A stretch of 16,778 nucleotides of DNA, taken from NCBI GenBank assembly GCA_937874965.1, contig CALNCD010000166.1:1-16778 (forward strand), read 5' to 3'. The translations under genes were made by a program, and so were the position numbers. The notes below the pieces were generated by a model. It was not told the origin of the DNA and did no database searches. It saw nothing but the letters and a program-made list of their open reading frames with translations. The first letter of the stretch is position 1; every line of letters begins with the position of its first letter. The DNA is from an uncultured Erysipelotrichaceae bacterium. Its GTDB lineage: Bacteria > Bacillota_I > Bacilli_A > Erysipelotrichales > Erysipelotrichaceae. Below are positions 7,710 through 13,367 of the stretch, piece by piece.

Positions 7710-7886
7710 CTATATGCTCAGTTGAAGATGCAGATGCCAGTCGATACTGCCTTTGTTTACGATCTTCTTTATCGTCAAGTCCTCCATTCCTTCATCAACG
7801 TCAGCTTTGAAAACAATGAGGAGAGGCGTAACCAGATCAGTTCCCTTGATAAGCAGCCTCGAAACAAGAAGCCGCTTTAGGTTCAT
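7710..7886 (-). CDS. Possible small ORF, 58 residues, unknown
   Basis: An ATG at 7886 opens a 58-codon frame ending in TAG at 7710-7712. It begins MNLKRLLVSRLLIKGTDLV and continues with mixed hydrophobic and charged segments (KADVDEGMEDLTIKKIV) and a tail ending WHLHLQLSI. The composition looks protein-like rather than like random A+T-rich translation, but I do not recognise a family. The only nearby ribosome-like sequence, AGGTG, is about 12 nt away and weak. It starts 20 nt after the stop of the hydrolase gene. It could be a real small protein, a remnant of a decayed gene, or chance. Confidence 0.25.
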   Translation of the reverse strand: MNLKRLLVSRLLIKGTDLVTPLLIVFKADVDEGMEDLTIKKIVNKGSIDWHLHLQLSI

Positions 7887-7905
7887 TCATTGTTTTCACA
7901 CCTGA

Positions 7906-9045
7906 CTAGGCATGCTCTGATAAAAACCGTTCAAATTGCCGCCAGGCATCTTGTCCCTCCGGAAACCAATCCCCATAAATCTCAGGAAAATTGTGATAGA
8001 GTCCCTCATAGACATGAAGTTCGCTGATTCGTCCTGCCGCCTGAAGTTTAGCATGCAGCGTTGTACTATCACTCAGCAGCATTTCATAGCTTCCGACACT
8101 GATCAGAACAGGCGGAAAATCATGGTACTCTGCATAAACCGGTGAAAGGTAAGGATCATAGACATCCGCAGAGCCCGCATAGGTCTTCTCAACCCCTGCC
8201 GTCTTTGGATCCCAGCCGGGCTTGCTGCCGAACATGACATCCCGATAGAGATTTTGCTGATAGGACTCGCCTTGATCCGCCAAGTCAATCCATGGACTGG
8301 AAAGGGCCAATGCCTTAGGCAAAGGCATGGCATGATCACGCAGATAAAGTGCAGTTGCCAACGCAAGATTTGCCCCAGCACTATCCCCGAAGAAAAGAAT
8401 ATTTTCGCCTTTATAGCCTTGATCGAGTAAGTACTGATAGGCTTCCAGCGCATCCTCTAAGGCAGCTGGATAAACATATTCCGGTGCAGTCCGATAATCA
8501 AGGGTCGCGACATGCGCAATCCCTGTCTTCTTGATCAAACACACGGCGACATCCCGATAAGAATCACTCATGGCCGAAACATAAGCCCCTCCATGAAATT
8601 GGAAAATAAGTGTGTTGTTCTTCGTTGCATCTGGTCCGCTCAGGAACTCTAGGGTTGCATGAGAAAGCTGAACTTCAGTCCTGCGAAAGCCGGCGGGGAC
8701 TTGCCAATGACTCTCTTTGGCTGTTCCTGAGGCAACTGTACCGCTTGGCGAAAGAATAACCTGCCGTATGATACTGCTGATCAGATGAGCACGATAGGAA
8801 ACGGACAGATTCTCTCTGGAAACAAACGTGATGCCAAACCCTAAACAGGCAACCAGGATAAGAACAAGAAAACGCTCACCCGCATGATTCCACGTCAACG
8901 ATTCGGAAAACATGAAAACGACACCAACAGCCAATCCGAACAAAGCAAGATAACCATACCAACGGTTCTGCATGAGATAGAGCAAGAAGAACAAAAATAA
9001 GATAATTATTAAATAAAGAATTATAAATACTATTTTTTGAACCAT
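7906..9045 (-). CDS. Membrane-anchored alpha/beta hydrolase, HSL/acetyl-esterase type
   Basis: This 379-residue protein starts at the ATG at 9045, preceded by GGAGGT at 6 nt. The N-terminus holds three hydrophobic helices (about 4-24, 29-47 and 57-75). They are followed by a catalytic domain of the hormone-sensitive-lipase family (alpha/beta hydrolase fold-3). The oxyanion motif FHGGAY is at about 150-155, and the nucleophile elbow GDSAG at 220-224 has Ser222. The probable acid and base are Asp326 (LLSDST) and His351 (LYHNFP). Such enzymes hydrolyse short-chain esters or lipids; the true substrate is unknown. The helices suggest the catalytic domain is held at the membrane, and its side is not determined here. 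The frame is open to 9249, but that extension has no ribosome site and covers the promoter. Confidence 0.87.
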   Translation of the reverse strand: MVQKIVFIILYLIIILFLFFLLYLMQNRWYGYLALFGLAVGVVFMFSESLTWNHAGERFLVLILVACLGFGITFVSRENLSVSYRAHLISSIIRQVILSPSGTVASGTAKESHWQVPAGFRRTEVQLSHATLEFLSGPDATKNNTLIFQFHGGAYVSAMSDSYRDVAVCLIKKTGIAHVATLDYRTAPEYVYPAALEDALEAYQYLLDQGYKGENILFFGDSAGANLALATALYLRDHAMPLPKALALSSPWIDLADQGESYQQNLYRDVMFGSKPGWDPKTAGVEKTYAGSADVYDPYLSPVYAEYHDFPPVLISVGSYEMLLSDSTTLHAKLQAAGRISELHVYEGLYHNFPEIYGDWFPEGQDAWRQFERFLSEHA

Positions 9046-9064
9046 AATATTACCTCCATCTGCT

Positions 9065-9073
9065 ATCATATCA
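9065..9073 (-). promoter_or_regulatory. Extended -10 promoter of the hydrolase gene
   Basis: TGA followed by TATGAT (-10 at 9065-9070) forms a TGn extended -10, 19 nt before the start codon. No clear -35 box is seen. The same AATGATATGAT string occurs before the PRD regulator gene. Confidence 0.4.
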
Positions 9074-9245
9074 TTTATGAAAACAGAAGAAAACCGCAGA
9101 AATGAAATACGCTTAGGACGAGAGGGAATCCTACCCGTTACCTTCTGTTGCATACCGGAAATAACGTTTGAATCGGATGAAAGTTTCAAATGCGGAAACT
9201 CGAAATTCCATTCATTCAAGAGGATACCGTTTTGATTGCTTGACC

Positions 9246-9279
9246 GCAAAAAGGAATAACCCGTTGTCGGTTATTCCTT
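9246..9279 (-). terminator. Rho-independent terminator of the PTS-transketolase operon
   Basis: An 11-bp perfect stem AAGGAATAACC/GGTTATTCCTT (9269-9279 with 9251-9261) with a 7-nt loop is followed by TTTTTGC on the minus strand. It lies 55 nt after the transketolase stop. A smaller hairpin (AGAACC/GGTTCT, 9299-9315) lies between them. Confidence 0.88.
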
Positions 9280-9333
9280 CATCGCTGCAACTGTTTCCAG
9301 AACCCTCTTGGTTCTCGTTTTTGAAATGATGTT

Positions 9334-10294
9334 CTATTCCTCAAAGAAAGACGTAACTGTCGAAACAATTGTTTTCGCATCAAGATGCAGTGCTTCCCGC
9401 AGGTATTCTTCGGTGCCTACTTCACTGAAGCGATCATTGATTGAGACCTGAGCAAGCCGGGCTTTGGGTGCTTCAAGTTTTGCCAGTTCCGTTCCGACAA
9501 TCGAACCTACACCGCCGAAGCAGGAGTGGTTTTCAATTACTACGAGCAATGCATGTGAACTGGCCAATTCCTGAATCAGTTCATAATCAAATGGCTTGAT
9601 ACTGAAGACATCGACAAGGGTGGGATTGTATCCAGACTCTTTGAGAATCTTTGCAGCTTTCAATGTCTCCACAATCATATCTCCGACGCTGATTAGAGCG
9701 ACTCTTTCCCCTTGAGCGATCACATTGGACTTGCCCAGCTCAAAGGTTGAATCATCCGTATAGATCCGTTGCGAATTCTTGCGGACAGCCCGGGTGTAAT
9801 ACGCTCCCTTCCGGGAATAATAGTGATTCAGTATCCAACGGACTGACCGTATCAGCGGGTGCTGTGATAATCAGATTCGGAAGAGCATTCAAAATCGCAA
9901 TATCTTCGATACTTGTATGCGTTCCGCCGTTGAATTGAGCCCAGTATCCTGGTTCTGAGCCGTAGATATGCAGGCTGTTTGCCGAATAAGCAAGACTCAT
10001 GTAGATCTGGTCCAAAACTCTTCGGGTCGCAAAAGGGGCAAAGGAATGGGCAAAAGGTGTCAGTCCGGTCAACGACATGGCTGCTCCGGCGGAAATCATA
10101 TTGGCTTCAGAAATTCCCATATTGACACACTGATCAGGAAATTGCTTGAATGTCTTGGTCGATCCGGAGGAGCTTCCTAAATCTGCATCGAGCATCACTA
10201 CATGCGGATCTTTACGCATCAATTCAATTAACGTTTCCTGATAGGCTTGGCGCATTTCATCGTTTTCAATCCGTTCACGTAGATGCCACCCCAT
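9334..10294 (-). pseudogene. Transketolase C-terminal subunit, frameshifted
   Basis: The gene starts at the ATG at 10294, which overlaps the stop of the N-terminal half by 1 nt (TGATG). The first 151 codons encode the pyrimidine-binding domain: ISEANM with catalytic Glu63, FAHSFAPFATRR at 81-92 and FNGGTHTS at 121-128. After the codon at 9842-9844 the frame runs into non-family residues and stops at 9752. Shifting frame at 9841 restores the family: RWILNHYYSRKGAYYTRAV, then GKSNVIAQGERVALISVGDM, ENHSCFGGVGS and the end at 9334. Joined, the halves give about 319 residues, the normal length of this subunit. The lesion is one extra base or two missing bases. There is no homopolymer at the site, so a simple homopolymer read error is less likely, but any assembly error is possible. 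Confidence 0.88.
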
Positions 10295-11088
10295 CAGTTC
10301 AACCCCCACTTTCTCTTAATGATATCCAGTTCTTCACGAATAGCCTTTACATCTTCCTCCGCAAAACGCATGTGGTGGTTATCCGGATAATCTTCAACAT
10401 ATCTGATGCCTTGTCCCTTTGTTGTATTCAAGACAATACAGCTTGGCAACGGACTTGACTGAACCGCTGTCAGCGCCTGATCAATATCCGCAACAGAACT
10501 TCCATCAACACTATAGGTGGTGAATCCCAGAGCACTCATGACGCGTTGATAATCCAAGGCAACACTCACTTCCTCAACCGGTCCATCCAACTGCAACCTG
10601 TTTCTGTCAATGAAGATGATTAGATTGTTCAGTTTCTTGCCTAAGGCGAATTGGAAAGCTTCCCAAACCTGGCCTTCATTGCATTCACCGTCACCGATAA
10701 TGCAATAGACCTTATTCCCTTGTCCCAATGAACCAGCCGTGCAATCAACACCTGGTGTTCTTAAGCGATCCGGATGTGAGGGCAGGGTGGTTCCATTTTC
10801 ATTGAGCGTATTCAAGGTTGCCAGCGGAAAGAAACCCTTCAGTGCCAACGTGGCATACAAGGCTGGACCAGCATGGCCTTTGGAAAGGACAAACCAGTCA
10901 CGATCCATCCATTTCGGATTATGCGGATCAACCTTCATAACCTTGCCATAGAGAACGGCCAAGGTCTCCACAATCGAGAGCGATCCTCCGATATGCCCAT
11001 ATGTCCTATGCAACAGCAATTCTACAGTGGCAACTCGTATTTCATTGGAAAATCGTTCTAAAACCGTAAGTTCCTCACCAGAACTCAT
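10294..11088 (-). CDS. Transketolase N-terminal (thiamine diphosphate-binding) subunit, with an internal deletion
   Basis: This 264-residue protein resembles the N-terminal subunit of split transketolases, which move two-carbon ketol units between sugar phosphates. GHIGGSLS (31-38), LSKGHAGPALYA (68-79) and the diphosphate-binding GDGECNEGQ (132-140) with downstream DRN are all present. GSLGQG (119-124) is followed at once by NKVYCIIGDGE. From family knowledge about 17 further residues (an S/T-x-A-x-G-x-A helix and loop) normally stand between them. The missing part borders the cofactor pocket, so activity is doubtful even though the frame is intact. The ATG overlaps the EIIB stop as ATGA, with GAGGG upstream, and the stop overlaps the next start. 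The partner subunit is also damaged. Confidence 0.88.
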   Translation of the reverse strand: MSSGEELTVLERFSNEIRVATVELLLHRTYGHIGGSLSIVETLAVLYGKVMKVDPHNPKWMDRDWFVLSKGHAGPALYATLALKGFFPLATLNTLNENGTTLPSHPDRLRTPGVDCTAGSLGQGNKVYCIIGDGECNEGQVWEAFQFALGKKLNNLIIFIDRNRLQLDGPVEEVSVALDYQRVMSALGFTTYSVDGSSVADIDQALTAVQSSPLPSCIVLNTTKGQGIRYVEDYPDNHHMRFAEEDVKAIREELDIIKRKWGLN

Positions 11089-11378
11089 GCGTGTCCCTCG
11101 TGCTCTTCAAAGTAAGTCTTCAATTTCTGAGTTACCTCATCAATCGAAACAATATTCTGCAAGGCAATAACATCCCCATAACCCTTGACTGAATCCACAA
11201 TATCATTGCCGACAACAAACAGATCAGCAACCCCATTATAGACCTCGCTCACCGACCCATGGGATACTTCAATCTCTGTTTTCCCAAGGGTTTTAAGAGC
11301 TTTCTGAACATTCATTTCAACCATAAACGATGAACCCAGCCCTTGACCACAACAACACATAATTTTTTTAACAGCCAT
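11085..11378 (-). CDS. PTS EIIB component, ascorbate/lactate-type
   Basis: This 97-residue cytoplasmic phosphocarrier passes phosphate from EIIA to the sugar entering through EIIC. The phosphorylation loop is near the N-terminus: CCCGQGLGSSF at residues 8-18, with Cys10 the likely phosphorylated residue by alignment with the CGNGLGSS motif of ascorbate-type EIIB. A three-cysteine run here is unusual. I chose the ATG at 11378 because GAAGGAG lies 8 nt upstream; the nearer ATG at 11384 is too close to that site. It ends in an ATGA overlap with the transketolase N-terminal gene and begins 24 nt after the EIIC stop. This placement ties sugar import to transketolase. The substrate is unknown. Confidence 0.92.
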   Translation of the reverse strand: MAVKKIMCCCGQGLGSSFMVEMNVQKALKTLGKTEIEVSHGSVSEVYNGVADLFVVGNDIVDSVKGYGDVIALQNIVSIDEVTQKLKTYFEEHEGHA

Positions 11379-11402
11379 AACCATTACTCCTTCACTTATC
11401 AA

Positions 11403-12803
11403 TTATTTAGCCAATTTCTTCGGAACAACAATATTGTAGATAATCGGAATCAAGAACAGCACGACGCAAATCACGAAGAGTACGGTACCGTTCTTTAACA
11501 ATGATGCCAGATTCCCAAGGAGAATACCGACTACGGTAAAATCAGCATCTGAGAACGTCGTGTTCGCAAATCCCAGGCCGCCAAGGACAGGCATCAGGAA
11601 GGCAGGCAGGAACGTGATCAGAATACCATGCAGGAAACTGCCGACGACCGACCCTTTCAAACCGCCCTCAGCATTGGCAAAGACACCAGCTGTCGCACCG
11701 CAGAAGAAGTGCGGGATGACGCCAGGCAGAATCAATGCGAAAGCAAAACCGAAACTGTTGTTGAATACGATGATCATCAGCAATCCAACGATACCGCCGA
11801 CAAACGAACTTAAGAAACCGATCAGGACCGCATTAGGTGCGAACGGGAAGACAATCGGGCAATCCAAGGCCGGTTTAGCATTCGGAACCAATTTCTCAGA
11901 GATTCCTTTGAACGCAGGAACAATTTCGTTGAGAATCAGCCGAACCCCTTGTAAAACAATATAGACACCAGCTGCGAAAGTCACTGACTGCATGATGGAG
12001 AACAACACCCAGTTCTGACCCCCAAGCTGACTTGCATCAAAGCCAGGCTTATTCGACGCAATGCCGGTAACGATCAGGAAAAAGATAAGCATGGTCAAGG
12101 CAATCGCAATGGACGTATCCCTAAGGAAACTGAAACGCTTCGGGAACGAAATATCTTCAGTGGTCTTAACTTTGATTCCTTGCTTTTCCTTTTCTTCTTT
12201 CTTGAACAGTTTGCCGATATAGGCTGCAAAGACATAGCCGATTGTTCCGAAATGACCGAATGCCACATCATCATTTCCGGTAATCTTACGGACAGTCGGC
12301 TGAGCAATTGCCGGGAAAAATGCCATAACCAATCCCAAAAGCAATGAGCCAGCGACAATCAGCTGCCAACCGCTTAATCCGGCAACATTCAAGACGACAG
12401 CCAATAAACAAGCCATGTACAGCGTATGATGTCCAGTCAGGAAAATATACTTAAGTCTGGAAAAACGAGCGATAATGATATTCGCAACCATTCCCAAGGC
12501 CATGATATAGGCGGTACTCTGTGCGAATTTCGAAAGCCCCAAAGAAACGATTGCTTCATTGTTGGGTACGACACCGCTGACATTGAAGGCAAAATTAAAG
12601 AAATTGCCGAAATAGCCCAAGGAACCTTGAAGAACACCTGCTCCAGCAGACAATACAACAAATCCAAGAATTGTCTTAATGGTCCCCTTAATAACATCTT
12701 CAAAAGGTTTCTTCTGTGCAACTAAACCGATTAGCGCTACCACACCGACCAAGATTGCCGGAGTTGATAGAATCTGCTGTAGGAAATCCAATACTGTCAA
12801 CAC
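11403..12803 (-). CDS. PTS EIIC permease, UlaA/SgaT (ascorbate) family
   Basis: This 466-residue polytopic membrane protein has about ten or eleven hydrophobic helices, the same size as E. coli UlaA. Family-typical segments include FLTGHHTLYMACLLA, GHFGTIGYVFAAYIGKL, NAKPALDCPIVFPFAPNAV and LPGVIPHFFCGATAGVFANAEGG. These proteins carry ascorbate or other unphosphorylated polyols or sugars across the membrane while EIIB phosphorylates them. The ascorbate catabolic genes (lactonase, UlaD/E/F types) are absent, and transketolase is present instead, so a different substrate is likely. The start is a GTG at 12803 with GAGGAGG 10 nt upstream inside the end of the EIIA gene. A TTG one codon later is the alternative. 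The gap from EIIA is 5 nt. Confidence 0.94.
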   Translation of the reverse strand: MLTVLDFLQQILSTPAILVGVVALIGLVAQKKPFEDVIKGTIKTILGFVVLSAGAGVLQGSLGYFGNFFNFAFNVSGVVPNNEAIVSLGLSKFAQSTAYIMALGMVANIIIARFSRLKYIFLTGHHTLYMACLLAVVLNVAGLSGWQLIVAGSLLLGLVMAFFPAIAQPTVRKITGNDDVAFGHFGTIGYVFAAYIGKLFKKEEKEKQGIKVKTTEDISFPKRFSFLRDTSIAIALTMLIFFLIVTGIASNKPGFDASQLGGQNWVLFSIMQSVTFAAGVYIVLQGVRLILNEIVPAFKGISEKLVPNAKPALDCPIVFPFAPNAVLIGFLSSFVGGIVGLLMIIVFNNSFGFAFALILPGVIPHFFCGATAGVFANAEGGLKGSVVGSFLHGILITFLPAFLMPVLGGLGFANTTFSDADFTVVGILLGNLASLLKNGTVLFVICVVLFLIPIIYNIVVPKKLAK

Positions 12804-12808
12804 AATAA

Positions 12809-13270
12809 TTAATCCTCCTCTTTCTCTTTTCCCCTGCTGTTTAAGATTCGGAAAGCCTCATGACTGGTTCTTGCCTGCAGTAATTTCTCAATCAAACCTT
12901 CATCCTGAAAAATACCTGCCAGGCTCATCAATGCCGATAAGTGACTTTCTTTGTCCGTTGTAGCAAGAGTAAATAATAAACGGACATCATAGCTTGTCGG
13001 GCTGAAAGAGATCGGATCTTTGAGAATTAAGAGAGATATCTGCTTTGTAATTACACCGTTTTCAAAACTTGCATGTGGCATCGCAATTTGCGGAGCTAAT
13101 ACATAATAAGGACCATATTTTGCTGTCGCCTGAAGAATTGCTTCAGGATACTCAGCAGTAACATACCCGCCATCAATCAGAATCTGACAACCCAATCGGA
13201 TTGCATCCTGCCAGGACTCGACATGGTCTTTGATCACAATATTCTTCTCCTCTAACATTCCATCCAACAT
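12809..13270 (-). CDS. PTS EIIA component, fructose/mannitol/ascorbate (type 2) superfamily
   Basis: This 153-residue cytoplasmic EIIA accepts phosphate from HPr. The active-site histidine sits in APQIAMPHAS (His66 from the chosen start), the standard type 2 motif. The downstream LLILKDPISF and LLFTLATTDKESHLSALMSLA segments are also typical. I chose the ATG at 13270 because AAAGGG lies about 7 nt upstream; the in-frame ATG two codons earlier is too close to it. It is the first structural gene of the EIIA-EIIC-EIIB-transketolase operon. The end of the gene, rich in GAG and AAA codons, also supplies the EIIC ribosome site. A nonhomologous EIIA-like domain copy is fused to the regulator upstream. 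Confidence 0.93.
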   Translation of the reverse strand: MLDGMLEEKNIVIKDHVESWQDAIRLGCQILIDGGYVTAEYPEAILQATAKYGPYYVLAPQIAMPHASFENGVITKQISLLILKDPISFSPTSYDVRLLFTLATTDKESHLSALMSLAGIFQDEGLIEKLLQARTSHEAFRILNSRGKEKEED

Positions 13271-13291
13271 AATCATACCCTTTCTATGACT

Positions 13292-13314
13292 CTATAGTTA
13301 TAGTCTACTTAGAC
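13292..13314. promoter_or_regulatory. Two adjacent perfect palindromes before the PTS operon
   Basis: CTATAGTTATAG (13292-13303) and GTCTACTTAGAC (13303-13314) are two 12-nt perfect inverted repeats with 2-nt centres, sharing one base. They lie 22 nt upstream of the EIIA start. Possible -10 hexamers TATAAC (13297-13302) and TATAGA (13291-13296) fall inside, with no good -35 box. They look like an operator or activator site; the binding protein is not known. Confidence 0.4.
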
Positions 13315-13367
13315 ACTGGCGAATATTGAAGTCCAACCATGAAAGAACATTGTGTGCAAACGCAGTA

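Larger units (their letters stand above)
7553..7905. other. Intergenic stretch between the esterase and gnd
   Basis: About 350 nt without a confident gene. It contains the possible gnd promoter and a 58-codon minus-strand ORF (listed separately). I see no clear hairpin-plus-T-run terminator for the upstream hydrolase gene, so readthrough toward gnd cannot be excluded. Confidence 0.5.

Noticed and set aside
9334..9723. A separate 129-residue protein starting MIAQGERVALISVGD.
   Set aside because: It is the C-terminal part of the frameshifted transketolase subunit. Upstream family residues (YYTRAVRKNS) are in the same frame with no independent start signal.
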